Notes under the pieces: model-generated
Database searches by the model: none
What the model was told of the DNA's origin: nothing
What the model saw: only the letters and a program-made list of their open reading frames with translations
In this document: positions 34,945 through 47,195 of the stretch, in pieces
How the letters are laid out: every line of letters begins with the position of its first letter
Numbering within the stretch: position 1 is the first letter of the stretch
Made by a program: the position numbers and the translations under genes
From: Sternotherus odoratus
Taxonomy: Eukaryota; Chordata; Testudines; Kinosternidae
Length of the DNA: 64,000 nt
Direction of reading: 5' to 3'
NCBI GenBank assembly: GCA_032164245.1
Contig: JAVMKO010000010.1
Location: 33,058,189-33,122,188, forward strand

Positions 34945-35560
34945 GGTACGTCTACAATACGAAATTATATCGAATTTATAGAAGTTGATTTTTCTGAACA
35001 GATTGTATACATTCGATTGTGTGTGTGTCCCCACTAAACGCACTAAGTTGGTGAAGTGCGTTCACAGTACGGAGGCTAGCATCGACTCTCGGAGCGGTGC
35101 ACTGTGGGTAGCTATCCCACAGTTCCCGCAGTCTCCGCCACCCAATGGAATTCTGGGTTTAGCTTCCAATGCATGATGGGGCAAAAACATTCTCGTGGCT
35201 TTTCCTGGGCGCATCTCGTCAGTTGCCCCTCCCTGCGTGCAAAGTATGGCAGACAATCGTTCCGCGCTATATCACGATAAGCATGGAGCCCACTCAGCTG
35301 ACTGCTGCAATTGTGACCATTGTAAATACCTCTCGCATTTTCCAGCAGTATGTGCAGAACCCGCAAAACAGGCTGAGGAAGTGACGACAGTGTGATCACG
35401 ATAGCGATGAGGACGTGGACACAGACGTTCTTAGAAGAAAGCCATGTGACGACTGGGACATCATGGTGATGTTGGGCCAGGTTCATGCCGTGGAACGGCG
35501 GTTCTGGGCCCCGGGAAACAAGCACAGACTGGTGGGACCGCATAGTTACTCCTCTCAGCT
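34945..35560 (+). pseudogene. PIF/Harbinger transposon remnant with broken transposase start
   Basis: The sequence around 35095-35180 ('gtgcactgtgggtagctatcccacagttcccgcagtctccgcc...') and an open frame from the ATG at 35284 (MEPTQLTAAIVTIVNTSRIF...) followed by an acidic and 'ERRFWA' segment at 35490-35512 resemble the N-terminus of a Harbinger transposase found in many copies in turtles. The frame is interrupted and the catalytic part is missing. Confidence 0.5.
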
Positions 35561-36163
35561 AGCATTGGAGCCAATGTAAAACCTGGGAAGAACTCCTTAG
35601 GAAATGGCTCTTTTTCAGATTTTACAATATCCTGGGCTCAGGTATCTGGAGGGAACCTTCTTGGGGTGTTTTAAGCCTGATCTTGAGAACTGTGGTGGGC
35701 ATCTGTAGCACCAAAAGCCGTCAGTCCTGCCCCTCTTATAATCAGCACCTCTAGCAAATCAGTGAGTGTTTATAGTCTAAGGGCCAAGGGAAGTTAAGCA
35801 CCGTAATACCTTTAAAATCTGGCCCTTAGTATACCCCACACAGCACTGGGCCCATTAACAAACCTGTATTGAAGCAAGGGCTGTGTGATTGGATGGGTCC
35901 CAGACAGCAATGAGTCAGGGTGGAAGAGCAGAGGGGAATGCAGCATTTGCTGGACTAGCTAGGGCACCTCACTTCAGAGAAAGACCAAGGGCTTAGGAGT
36001 GAGCAGAAGACAAGAGTCCATCCAAGGGGAAAGGAGAAGAGGGAAGGACAGGGGAGCAGTGCACCCAACTAGAGGGAGGAGTCCTGGGAAGGGGAGTGGA
36101 TCAGTGTTTTGTTGTCCCCTAGACTCCATTTAGCCTTGATCGCGGTGTTATTTGTGGTGGCCC

Positions 36164-36283
36164 AGAGTGACCAGATGCCCCGATTTTATTGGGACAGTCC
36201 CGATTTTGGGGTCTTTTTCATATCTAGGCTTCTATTACCCCCATCCCCTGTCCCATTTTTCACATTTGCTGTCTGGTCACCCT
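36164..36283. mobile_element. Short MITE (GTGACCAGA...TCTGGTCAC)
   Basis: Complete 120-bp element with inverted ends gagtgaccagatg/ctggtcaccct. Related copies lie at 39949-40080 and, split, at 60119-61125. Confidence 0.75.
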
Positions 36284-36289
36284 AGAAAT

Positions 36290-38878
36290 TCTGTCAAATT
36301 ACCTCTCTGCTCCCCATCACCATAGTATCTGAGGACCTCGACGCCAGGTCTGCAATGCACGGGCGAGGCCCCAGGCCCACCATGTGCATGTGAATTGCCA
36401 GTTCCACACTGCAGTTAATGCAAACTCCATAGCACAGCTGGGCTCAGATTCAGTCGCCAACCAAAGCACCCGGCTCCTAATTTCACAGCCTGGTTCTTGT
36501 CGGGGTGGTGGGCCCAGTGGCGTTCCTGCTTGGGACGGGGTGGTCCCAAGGCGGGGTCTAGCTCAGGGACTGACGTGCGTAAGGAGGTTACGCTGGCTCT
36601 CGTGCAATCCGTGTTGTTGGAGAGTGCGCTTGTCTCTGGGTCTCTGACTCAGCTCCTTGTCCCAGAGAGGCTCATTGTTCACTCACACACCAACCCCGCC
36701 AGCGGGCAGAGAACAACCCGGGAACGAGTCTAACCAGGAGAGGGGAGTCATGGGTCAAGGCTCATGCAACACGCCCCAGTCTAGAGCCCAACGCCCCGTA
36801 TCACATCTCCCCAGCCACATCCTCCCACCCGAGCAGTTAGAGCCAGCGAGGGCTCCTTGCAAATCCTTCCTTCCATCACTCAACAGGCAGTGCACAGACA
36901 GGTTCCTCGAACGAGGAGAAATGAAGCAACAGGGTGGGGGAGGGAGGATGGAAGCCAATAGCCTAGGACCCTAAGGAGATTCCAGACCCAGAAGGAAGAA
37001 CTTACACCTCCCCTACCCGCTCTGCATCCCGCAAACCTAGCCTGAGCCAAGAGAGGGAAATGCTTCGTGCTTGGCAAAATCAAAGCCCAGGTGCAGCCCC
37101 TGTGGCCTGGTCTACACTACCCGGGGTAGATGATGAGCGGGTGGTTCAAATAAATGCTCAGCTCCCACCATTGCTCCCATCAGTGGAGATACCCCAGTGG
37201 GGAGGTTAATAAAGGTGTCAACACAGACAAGTCTGAAAAGGGGGAACCCTGAAAAGAGCCAGGATTCTTCTTCAGCCCGGGCCGCCAATGGGTGGCGCAA
37301 CATCGCAACACAAACTCCTCCAAGGGGCTGCAGCTGAACCTCCCCATGCGGGGGGTCAGCTCAGCGGGTCACATTGCTCGGGTCTCAACCATCCAGGGAT
37401 GCAGCCTTAACCGTGCAGCATGAAAAACAAAGGACCCTCTGTGCCCCTGGTCACTCCCTATCTGGCTGCAAGGTGCTGACTGACACTCCCCCCCCAGCTC
37501 CCAGGGGTCTGAGGTCACCCAATGCCTCTCAGGAGGCATAAGGAACAGGCTCTGTAAGCAACTGAATTTCCTCGGGCTGCAGTTCCCAGTGAAGCTGAGG
37601 CTGGATCACGGTGTAGAAGCCTCCAACATGGAGGCAAAGAAGACCGAGGTGTGTTGGGATAAAACGCCTTGTTCGCTGGACTTCACTTCATCTACCTGGC
37701 TTGGGTCGGATGCCTTCACTGAACCCAGTGGTGGTGGCACTGGCTGATCAGGGAGCCCAAGGCATTATCCCTCCCACCTCTGGCAGAAGAGACACAAGCG
37801 CAGATAAGGAAGCGGCTGGGTTCTTTGGTGGGAATGAGGGTTTTATTGTTGCAGGCGAGATAAGGAAAGCTGCTGAAGTGAAACTACCCCTAATTGCTGG
37901 AGGACCTCTTAGACACAGGCTTATCAGACGCCGGGATGAGATCACTGCTGTTGTCCTTCACACACAGGTGCCCAGAGCACAGGCCATGAGGACAGCAGCT
38001 TTTCAGAAGAGGATACGTTTGGGGTTAGACACCAAGAACTAATCTAGCGCTATAGCCAACACACCAGGGACCGCCAAAGCTAAAAGTATGAGCTGTTGCA
38101 TCTTGGGCTAAAACTCCCCAGCTGCCTACCTGGGGGCTGTAACAGACTTATCCCCTCTGTGGATCATCACAGGGGGAAACCAACCGGTCACACACCCTCA
38201 TCTGTGGGTTACACTAGCATTGAGAAAGAGAGAGAGAATGGACATGGCCTAGATGAAGGGGTTGCAAGCAGTTTTAAGATACTTCCCATCCACATTTTGC
38301 CCCGCAAAAGGTCCATATCTCCCTTGGGCCCCACAGCTAAAGGCCGGGGGAAATGCAAGGAGCTTAAAGGGTCAAAACTTCACCTGGTATGAATCACCAT
38401 TGCTCCTTTGACTGCAAGGAAGTTCCCATGGGGCACAGCATGAGAGAGCCTGAGAACGCCTGAGTCATGCGTTGTGATTCTGTCCCCAGCTAACACCCAG
38501 GAATAACCATCGCAGACGCTCAGCGGCTGCCTTAATGGCATCTCCTACAGGCAGGCGCCTTTAGAAATCTCCCTCTATGGCCGTAAAGCATAAATACCCA
38601 AACACCGATCAACAGGCCGGAACTAATGCTAATATCGCAACGCTGGGGCTACTAGTCCCAGATCCACTTTACTGTCTAAACTGGGCTAGTGCAGTATTTG
38701 GAACCTTTCTGTCATTCGGTGCAGAGCTCATTCGGCTATTGTAACCTAATATGCCCCAAACTCTTCTAATGCCTGTTACTCCATAGCCAAAGGGCCAAAT
38801 TCTGCTCTCATTTACACCCATGCAACCCCAATTAACTTAATGAAGAAGACAAGGAAGACCTGGGGCATGGATACAATT
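36290..38878. other. Intergenic, largely unique
   Basis: No recognised gene. A 113-codon open frame at 37701-38042 (+) has no signal peptide, motif or splice context that I can name, so I do not call it. A 'ccaaattctgctctcatttacac' repeat starts near 38800. Confidence 0.35.
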
Positions 38879-38879
38879 C

Positions 38880-38972
38880 ATTTAGGCCCCAATTCAGCAG
38901 TGCATGTAAGCATGTGCTTCACTCTAACTGAAATCAGTGGGACTTAAATGTGTTGCTGAATTGGGCCTTAAT
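38880..38972. repeat. Palindromic MITE
   Basis: 'ttaggccccaattcagca' at the left pairs with 'tgctgaattgggccttaa' at the right. Confidence 0.65.
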
Positions 38973-39948
38973 ACAGCGGAACAGGGTTGAGAATACTCCT
39001 TTTCTTCTTCATTCGGTTTTGGTTGAACAAACGGAATTTATATTTGTTTTCCCAGTATCTAAACCCTGCTTAGCCCTGGGAATGCACAGTGCAAGCTGAA
39101 CTGTCTTATCTTTGGGACTTTCAATTATCCCCAGTAAATCCTTATCATATTCATAAAGCTGCAGTCGCGCCCTCTAGTGGTCAGATGACAATTCCCGTGT
39201 TTTAGTTTTTTAAAGCTGTGTGGTGGATAACGTTTCTGTCTTGCGACTGAAAACTCCGGGTTCAAATTAGGATGGGGGTTCATTTTCATGGAATCCATCC
39301 TGTGTTAATATTACTTTGTCTCCCATGTGCTGTGGATAAATAAATACTTGCTGCTCCATTATTTTTCTAAACAAAACAGACGTATCAGATCAAAAATATA
39401 TAATCTGGATAGAAAGCCAAGCTTGAAAAAGGCAAGGCCACCATACTTCGGAGTTCATTTTGTAACAGGAAGACAGGCCGAGACATAAGCCTCTGTATCA
39501 GAGGCCTGGCAAGAACAGGGCTGATATTGCAGAAATACACATTCCTAAGAAGTGCTAGTCACAGAATAATCACGCAAACGCATCCCGATATCAAGTGATA
39601 CCAGAACATCCCGATATCAAGGATGGTACAAAAACCTTCCCCCAGGATAGCAGGAATACATTGACCCCTCCTAAAAGATCAGGTCAGGATAATAGTATGT
39701 AATAGAGATGTTCTGATTGAATCAACATGTACAAGATATAACTAGCCAGCCGGCAGTGGGGGGCAGTGACTAACGATGTCGAAGGCAGTAAGTAACTTGT
39801 TTGTATCAGGGTATAAAGATGTATCTCAGAGGGAGAATCTTTGCCCAGCCAAGGGAGGAATGGAAAGTCCCACCATTCACGGAGCTGGTCCATCGTCATG
39901 GGATATATGTCTTAGTATTCTTGTAGAGTCTACAGGGTGCTATTACCG

Positions 39949-40080
39949 TAGGGTGACAGGATAGCAAGTGTGAAAAATTGGGACAAGGAGTGTGGGGGAG
40001 GAGGGAATAGGTGCCTATGTAAGAAAAAGCTCCAAAAATCAGGACTGTCCCTACAAAATTGGAACATCTGGTCACCCCTA
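39949..40080. mobile_element. Short MITE (GGTGAC...TCTGGTCACC)
   Basis: A second copy of the element seen at 36164-36283, in opposite orientation ('agcaagtgtgaaaaattgggac...aggactgtccctacaaaattggaacatctggtcacc'). Confidence 0.75.
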
Positions 40081-40384
40081 TATTCCCGTGATTTGTCAAC
40101 AATAAACCTGGCCTGGCACCTTCGTACCTTAACAGATCTGGTGGTCATTCGGCAATTTGCTCGAGGTCTTGTGTGTTGTCTGTCTGCACAAAGCCGGGGC
40201 AGCACACAGGACAACACGCACATGCAGCCGAACATCTAACCACATCGTTCACTGCACTAGCTAAGCTAGAAGGCAGTTTTTTCTGGCTAAGTGGCCACTT
40301 AAGCTAATATCAGCTAGCCCCCAAAAAATACATCCTTAGCAAAATTATGGTCCTCCATAATTGATCTGGAACTATGAAGCCAGG

Positions 40385-40530
40385 GAAAGGGTAGTGGTAT
40401 GGTCTAGAGCATAGGGCATTAGACTAGGAGTCAGGAGACCTGCATTTCATTCCTGGCTCTGCCACTGACATGCTGTGTGACCTTGAGCAAGTCACTTCCC
40501 CTCGCCGTGCCCGTATCAGCGCTTCAGGAC
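40385..40530 (+). mobile_element. tRNA-derived SINE
   Basis: 'gtatggtctagagcatagggcattagactaggagtcaggagacctgcatttcattcctggctctgccactgacatgctgtgtgaccttgagcaagtcact' covers the tRNA head and SINE core. Confidence 0.75.
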
Positions 40531-40539
40531 AGGGACTGT

Positions 40540-40712
40540 GGGTCTGATTTTTAGAGGTGTGTAGGCACCTAAAGAAACAGATGACTTCCTTGTAGGACTT
40601 TCAAAAGTGCATAGGTGACTAACTCCCACAGGCAGCTATGCACCTCAATGCTTTTGAAAATCCGATTCAGTGCCTAGATGGGCACCAAGATGGCCTTAAA
40701 AAATCTGACCCT
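40540..40712. mobile_element. MITE with GGTCTGATTTTTAGAGG / AAAAATCTGACC ends
   Basis: The inverted ends lie at about 40540 and 40710. The interior 'gtaggcacctaaa...gtgcctagatgggcacc' is also palindrome-like. Confidence 0.6.
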
Positions 40713-41419
40713 GTCTCTTATTATGTATGTACAGCACCTGGCACAAAGGTGCCCCAGCCTTGGGTTTCTGAGTGTAACTGAAACACAAACATAGTAATCT
40801 CTTGCACTAAAGTGCGCTGACAGAGCTGACTCGACCAGCAGGCAGAGTGAGAGATGGCCAGTACCTGCAGATAGTGGGGTGGGAGTGGGGAAGCAAAGTG
40901 AGGGCAGCCAGCTTCAGTAGTATTATTGACCATGATCAGTCCATGTGAGCATGCTCAGTACAAACCAAGCCACTAATCGGGGGAGGAGGGGGGCACGGAC
41001 CCCACAGGACCCTTCTCCCCATGTGTTGCCTCTGAGAGCTCAGGTCTCCTAAGGTGTGCAGGATGGAGAAGTAATGCAAGGCTGGGGACTGAAGGCCCAA
41101 TCAGGAACTCTATAAATGCAACTGCAGAGGCATTAGAGGGGCATCCGGCACTTCATTGCTAGAAGGCCGCATTGTAGCTTGAATTTTATATATTTATGAA
41201 AAACACTTTTGTTATAACCCACGCATGCAATGAGCCTGCTCTCCTTCTCCTGCTACCACTGACTTATACAGCCCAAAATGCCTTTAGCCTTCTTGGCAAC
41301 AATGGCAGCAGGAGAAGGAGAGCAGTCATTGACTGGAGTTACTCTTGACTTGTACTGGTGTCAGCAAGATCTAAATCAGGCGCCGCGCTGCATCTCTGAA
41401 CAAGTGAAAGGAAATAATA

Positions 41420-41605
41420 GTCAGCCATAGCTTGTATTGTCCATGGATCCCAAAGCACTTTGCAAATGAGATCAGCATAAATTTACAGTTTGGGAAAGTG
41501 AGGCATGGAGAAATGGCTAGTGACTGGCCCAAGATCACCCAACCGGGAAGCAAACCCAGGTCTTTTGAGGCCCAGTCCAGTGCGCTATCCATTAGGCAAC
41601 ACTGC
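41420..41605 (-). mobile_element. tRNA-derived SINE (reverse)
   Basis: 'gggaaagtgaggcatggagaaatgg...gcccaagatcacccaaccgggaagcaaacccaggtcttttgaggcccagtccagtgcgctatccattaggcaa' is a reversed SINE. It lies just past the 3' end of CYP1A. Confidence 0.7.
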
Positions 41606-41966
41606 CCAACTGGAAGTTGCATTTGAGAGCAGGTGGATGGATTCAACTTTTGGCTGTCTGTTATAAGGAGGCATTAAGGGAATACACCTTAGTAGTAGTC
41701 AAAGAGGAATTCAGTAGAGAGCCATAGCTATCATGCATCACCCCCAAAAGCAGTTACACCTGTGTGAACAAGCCACGCTACCTGGCATGTCTGTCATGAT
41801 TCTACAGGTGAGGGTGATGGAGCCAGTTAACAGATGGGCAAGACAAATCAATACAGATGAGTCAGATAGAAGCTATATTGGGTCCAATTTGTCTTAGCAT
41901 ATGGCCCCTAAGGGTGAACATTCAAATGGGATCTCCCCTTGCCCCCATCCAGTGTCCAGAGGTGAC

Positions 41967-42273
41967 TCACTCTGAACTCTGGAGTGGGAAGCGCTGCTTA
42001 ACCTGGAAGTGCTCACACCTCTTGTGCTTCATTGTCAGGCTGTACAGAGGCGTCATGTCCACCTTCCCTCCGGCAGAGACGCTAAACTCCAGCTGCTGCA
42101 GCAGGGTGGTCAGGAAGAGGAAGACCTCCCATCTGGCAATGATCTCGCCAATGCACCTCCTCTTCCCCAGACCAAAGACCAGCACCTTCTCACCATCCGC
42201 CTTGTTTACTTCAGTCCCTCCGGCCAGGAGGAAACGCTCTGGGTTGAACGTAGCTGGTTCTTTCCAAAGCTTC
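41967..42273 (-). CDS. CYP1A: CYP1A exon 7 (haem-binding, stop)
   Basis: 307 coding nt with acceptor ttgctattttag. It encodes [15 protein letters not shown], the haem loop [11 protein letters not shown] with the thiolate Cys, and a C-terminus ending in QSSE and TGA at 41969-41967. The 3' UTR continues to lower coordinates; no clear AATAAA was found on the minus strand within about 800 bases. Confidence 0.95.
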
Positions 42274-45200
42274 CTAAAATAGCAAGAGCAAAGCTCCTGA
42301 AATGCCCCGTCTACCGCTGCCTGGAGAGGGGATGCTGGAGAGCAGGGAATTCAGCTTGGATGGGTGTCAGGAACAGCTTCAGAACTGGGCCTAGGACACG
42401 CTGCCGTCCACACACCTTTTTCACTCAAGAATGCCTTTTCCATTCAAAATAACCATCAGAAGGTATTGGGCCAAGTTAACCTCTGTTGTAAGGCCTTGAT
42501 GTTACTGGCTGGCTTTTGCACTGAAGCCTGAGGGGTTAAATCACTTAAAAACATGTTTTTAATCCTCTCGGACATTACGGTTAATGTTTTAATTATCCAT
42601 GAATGTCTAATCCTTTTCTGAATCCTGCTAAGCCCTTGATCTCACGAGCATCTTGTGGCAATCGTTCCACAGGTCAGTTGTGTATTTCACAGATTATAAA
42701 GCCAGAAGGAACAGTTGTGGTCATCTAGTCTGATATCCTTTATAACAAAAGCCCTAGAACTGCCCTGAATTCATTCCTGCTTGAACTACAGCAGATCTTA
42801 CAGATAAGCATCCCATCTTGATTTAGAAATTGCCAGTGATGGAGAATCCACCACGACCCTTGGGAAATTGTCAGGGGTGAAAGTAACTACAGGCACTTAA
42901 CGGTACGGGGCAGGCTGGGGTCGGCTCTGGCCCCGGAAGGGGCGGGGCTTGAGTGGAAGGGGCGGGGCTGAGGGGGTCAGAGCCGGCCCTGGCCTGCCCC
43001 ATACCAGAAAGTGCCTATAGTTGGAGCAGCTGTTCTCTTTGCCCCTCCTCACCCCAATGGCACTACCATGTCCCCTTCCTATTCAGCTACCCTCACAACT
43101 AAATAATCCCAGTTTTTTTCAGTCTCTCTCCATATCCAAATCTTTCTAGCCCTCTAGCATTTTCCATTATCTATTTCTGGACCCTTTCCATCTCTGCTCT
43201 GTCTTTTTGGTGATGGGTGACCAGACCTGGGAATTCCAGGGAAGAGGGTGTCATTGATGTACAGAAGAGCAGTATAATCATCCCAATGTTTTCTATGGGG
43301 GGAAACTGACTGGAATAATTCCCAGTTGTTATACCAAAATAGCTATAGGCTAATAGTTTTTCCATTATGCCGGTCAATTTCCACATGTAGACAAGCTCTC
43401 GGTGTTTTTCCCAACCTCATTCCCTCTGCACCCTGACACTCTGGTTACCTTCTTCACCTCTGCTGCACACTGAGCAGAGGTTTCCACTGAGCTATCTGTG
43501 TTTCTTCTGTCTCACAAGAGATTTCTCCCTGATCCTTTCAGCAGGGAGGGCTAGGGTGCAAATCAGCCCTACAGACCAAGCAGATCCAGGGGGAAGTTTG
43601 ATGGGGACCAAGCTCTTTAGCAGCCAGGTTCCAATGCCCCACACATTCCCCCCTCCCCTGCCTGGCCATCTCTGTCTCCCACAGCAGAAATTCCCAGTCC
43701 TGTGGAGAATGGGGAAAGCCCAGAAATACATCCAGGGTCACCTCATTTAGGTTTGGCCTTTTTGATACAATGGGGCAGGGAACATTCCTTCTTGTTTGCT
43801 TGGAAAGTGGCTAGTACATCATGGATGCCACCAACAAACACAGCATCATCCTGAGCTGCTTGTCCAAGTGCCAACCAGTCGTCCTGAAGGTACATGGTAG
43901 TGCCATGTTCCATGCAACTAAATGGGGGCTGGCACATTAATCTGGAATGACTGCACACTATTACCCTGTCGGGACCTTTGCATGTACTTACTCATCGTGA
44001 TTGACTTGCCATTGGTTGACAAACACACAGAGGTCCTTTGGGATGTAGTAGCCATTCAGGACTGTATCTTTCGTTGTGCTGAAGGATGAGAGTGAGATTC
44101 GTAAGTTTAACAAACTGCCTCTGTGTTCTCATATCAATCAGTCCCTGGGCCTGTTTAATTCCATATTGGGCCCAGAGGAGATCATTTTCATGAGCATTAT
44201 TGTACTTTCTAAGGGCTGGGTTTTGCCTCTCTCACTCTGCAAGGACCATCGATGGAGCGACATGCTGAATAAAGGTACCACTTAATGTGTTTTCCCCTAC
44301 ATCTCCTCTGCATCCGTAGCACTTACCAGTGAGGAATGGTGAAGGGCATGAAGGAGGAATGTCTGAACATCTCTAAGATAAAGGCTTCTGTGTAAGGCAG
44401 GTTGAGCCGGTCTGAGAGTCTGGGTCTCCTCTCTCTGCCAATGATCTGATCTACAGGTTATAAAGAGGAGGAAGGGGACAGTTGGAATCCAGCCTTCTAG
44501 AGAGAGACATTTTAACTCTGTGACTCAAAACCTACATTTACCTAATTCTTCCTGAATCTTCCTCTGAATGTCTGGATAAGTCACAAGATACATGAGACTC
44601 CAGGACACAGCTGTTGTCACAGTGTCAAAACCTAGGCAGACAGAGAGGAAAGACAGATACTAGATGAATACAAGTCCAAGGAAAAATACAAGCCCTGGGC
44701 TTCAGATTGTTGTCAGACTTTCCTTGCTTGCACACCAGTTTTTGTCCAACTCAGAAAGCTGTGATAAGAAAGTTCCTAGTGAAGGGTTTTTTCACTTGCT
44801 CCACTCTGCACTTAGTGATGCTGATTCGTCACTGTGTTATTTCAGTTTTGTATTGGTGTAACTTCAATGAAATCAATGAGGTTTCCCAGTGATGAGTCAA
44901 GACCAGTACTGGTAAATAGGGATACAGAACTGTCTCTTGGGAGCTTCATTTTTCCCAGAGCACTGTCTTCCTACGAACTCTTCCTCAAATAGCAGGAAGC
45001 CTCTTGGGGTCGTTGCTGGTAGGCATCAGGGTGAGAAAACTAATGTGATCTGTTTTCTGCTACTGAGAGCAGCTGGATGGAGCGTTTTTATGGGGGGGGG
45101 GGGTAAAAAAAGGGTTGATATTTACCAGAGTTTATTGGAATGCAAAACTAAAAAGCAGTTTCAGAGTTGAAAGTCTGAACTGGAATGTTCTTACCAGCAC

Positions 45201-47195
45201 CAAAGAGGTCATTGACCAGGTTGACAATTTTTGCCTTCGGGAGCTGAATGTTGGCATTGGCTTCCACTTTATTTTCCTGACTTTGCTCAATCAAGGAGTC
45301 CGTGATGTCTCGAATGTTGTCCTGAAAAAGGAAAATCCAGAGGAAGAGGGCATGAAATTCCAGACTACTAGGCAGGTAAACTGAGAGGTAACAAAGAGCA
45401 ATCTACTACTGAAGGGATGCTGTGCGGGAAAGTCTGGTACCCCCATGTTACGGAAGTGCAAATAAATTCCTATTTTCTTCCCCTACAGTCAGTAGGTAAC
45501 ATTTCACCAAACCATAAAAATGAGGCGATCAGAATATACAGTTTGAAAGTGCAGGATGTAAGAATGATCCTCTTCTTGGAAAATACAAGACAAACGTGCT
45601 AAGCAAATTAACTCTCAATATGTGCCTAGACAGAGAAACTTATTGGTATAGGAACTGGGGTAATTTGGGTCCTAAGATGCTACGATCCTAAAATAGATAA
45701 GATGAAGATTCATTCCTAAAATTCCTAGAGGTAATAAAATGCTATTTAGGCTAGACAGGGTGGCAATAAAGCAGCATAACCTCCATTCACCCTGCACTTT
45801 TCCAGACTTTTATTTAAGTGGATGGTGAACCAAACAGGCTAGTGTGTCGGTGCACCATTGCCCTCTGTTGATTGACATCAGTACTGTCCAACAGTGTGTC
45901 ATAGGGACTCAGCCCCAGTGTTGCTAACAGCTAATGGATATTCTTCTTTGGCTCAGTTGGTAGGGGCCTGTGCATTTGGACATGGGTATAAATTCTATCC
46001 CAACCTTTCTATGAAGTTTTGGTGGTCATCATAGTAACACCAGTGAGTGCTTAGGGTTGTCACAGATTTGCTATGGGACAGCCAGCTGCAAGAGGAAAAG
46101 TAACTCACAGAAGTGCATCTCAGGTGTGAGTGAATTCCCTCATAGGATACCAGGGTTGGAAGGGACCTCAGGAGATCATCTAGTCTAGTCTAACCCCCTG
46201 CTCAAAGCAGGACCAATCCCCAATTAAATCATCCAACAGATTTTTACCCCATATCCCTTAACAGCCCCCTCAGGGATTGAATTCACAACCCTGTATATAG
46301 CAAGTTAATGCTCAAACCACTGAGCTCTCTCTCCTCTCAAGGGCTTTACCTTCTCAAAGCTCTCATAGTGCTCTTTGACACTGTCCTGCACCAGCTTGAG
46401 GAACCTCATGTTGAATTCCTTAAATTTCTTCATGGTGTGGTTGGGGAGATACTGGAGCACGGGAATGAAATCCGCTGGATTGCCTGAGGCAGCCACTTCC
46501 AGAAATTCATCCGCCACATTCACTATGCTGACAAACTCCTGGTCATCATGGTCGTAACGCTTGCCAAAGCACATGGCACAGATGACATTGGCCACAGAGA
46601 CCACCACATACCGAAAGGGGTCAAACCTCCTCTTCTCCTCCATCAGCTGCAGGAACTTTCTTATGAGGTAGTCAGCTTCTTTGGAGACGTGCTCCTCAAG
46701 GAGGCAGGTGGACGAAGAGTTGGGGCTGAGTGAGACAGAGAAGGTCTTCAGGGCACCCTGGGCCAGCTTCCTGCGAGCTCTCCACACCTCCCCTGAATCA
46801 GTGCTGAAGGTCAAGCTCTGACCATCTGTAATGTGGCGGAAACTGTAGAGATCAGGGCGCCCCATGAAGTCCTCCCCTTGCTTCACCAGGGCTTGTTTGA
46901 TTGTGTCCAACCCACTCAGCACCAGCACAGGTCTGGTGCCGATCCGTATCTGCATCACATCTCCATACTTCTGGCTCATCTGAGTCAAGGTCAGGTGTGG
47001 ATTGCTCCCCAGTTCCAGCATGTTGCCTATCAGGGGGTAACCCCTTGGTCCTGGGACTCTCTTCAGCCCCTTGGGAATCTGCTGCCGGAAGGATCTGATG
47101 ACCATGAACATCAGGCAGAAGACAGTAGAAGCAATAAGGATCTCGGTGACTGAGATAATGCCATGGCTTCCCAGCAGTGACATTTCAACCTTCAT
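41967..47195 (-). CDS. CYP1A: Cytochrome P450 family 1 subfamily A (complete, six coding exons)
   Basis: Coding exons on the minus strand are 47195-46350, 45321-45195, 44631-44542, 44450-44327, 44078-43992 and 42273-41967. They give 526 residues with no break. The internal exon sizes (127, 90, 124, 87) are those of vertebrate CYP1A genes. Signatures: N-terminal membrane anchor, hinge [12 protein letters not shown]-helix AGFDTVTT (about 324-331), ExxR at E381-R384, haem-binding [11 protein letters not shown] with Cys about 465. It is an ER monooxygenase that oxidises polycyclic aromatic compounds and is induced through the AhR (family knowledge). The first ATG after the acceptor is at 47195; a second, four codons on (MSLLGSHG), is also possible. 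Whether it matches avian CYP1A4 or CYP1A5 cannot be told by eye. Confidence 0.96.
42690..42875 (-). mobile_element. CR1 3' fragment in CYP1A intron 6
   Basis: 'cacagattataaagccagaaggaacagttgtggtcatctagtctgatatcc...tggagaatccaccacgacccttggg' is antisense CR1. In this intron (42274-43991) it is accompanied by a small inverted pair of 'ggtacggggcaggctgggg...ccggccctggcctgccccatacc' at 42900-43010. Nothing else was recognised. Confidence 0.65.
43992..44078 (-). CDS. CYP1A: CYP1A exon 6
   Basis: 87 nt with acceptor atccttcag and donor gtaagt. It encodes [20 protein letters not shown] and the start of NQWQVNHDE. Confidence 0.95.
   Translation of the reverse strand, partial: HNERYSPEWLLHPKGPLCVCQPMASQSR
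44327..44450 (-). CDS. CYP1A: CYP1A exon 5
   Basis: 124 nt with acceptor taacctgtag and donor gtaagt. It encodes [14 protein letters not shown] and the K-helix ExxR motif in [17 protein letters not shown]. Confidence 0.95.
44542..44631 (-). CDS. CYP1A: CYP1A exon 4
   Basis: 90 nt with acceptor tctgcctag and donor gtaaat. It encodes [20 protein letters not shown], the I-helix proton-relay region, followed by IQRKIQEEL. Confidence 0.95.
45195..45321 (-). CDS. CYP1A: CYP1A exon 3
   Basis: 127 nt with acceptor ctttttcag and donor gtaaga. It encodes [17 protein letters not shown] through NDLFGA, leading into the I helix. Confidence 0.95.
45322..46349 (-). other. CYP1A: CYP1A intron 2
   Basis: About 1.03 kb between exons 3 and 2. 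A CR1-like fragment fills 46141-46335 near the exon 2 donor. Nothing else was recognised. Confidence 0.7.
46141..46335 (-). mobile_element. CR1-like 3' fragment next to the CYP1A exon 2 donor
   Basis: 'cagggttggaagggacctcaggagatcatctagtctagtctaaccccctgctcaaagcaggaccaatccccaatta' and '...gttaatgctcaaaccactgagctctc' are the antisense of the most frequent turtle CR1 tail. Its edge is about 15 bases inside the intron. Confidence 0.8.

Noticed and set aside
46305..46349. C-terminal extension [14 protein letters not shown] of the CYP1A exon 2 frame
   Set aside because: This is read-through past the GTAAAG donor; the CYP1A frame continues in exon 3 at 45321.
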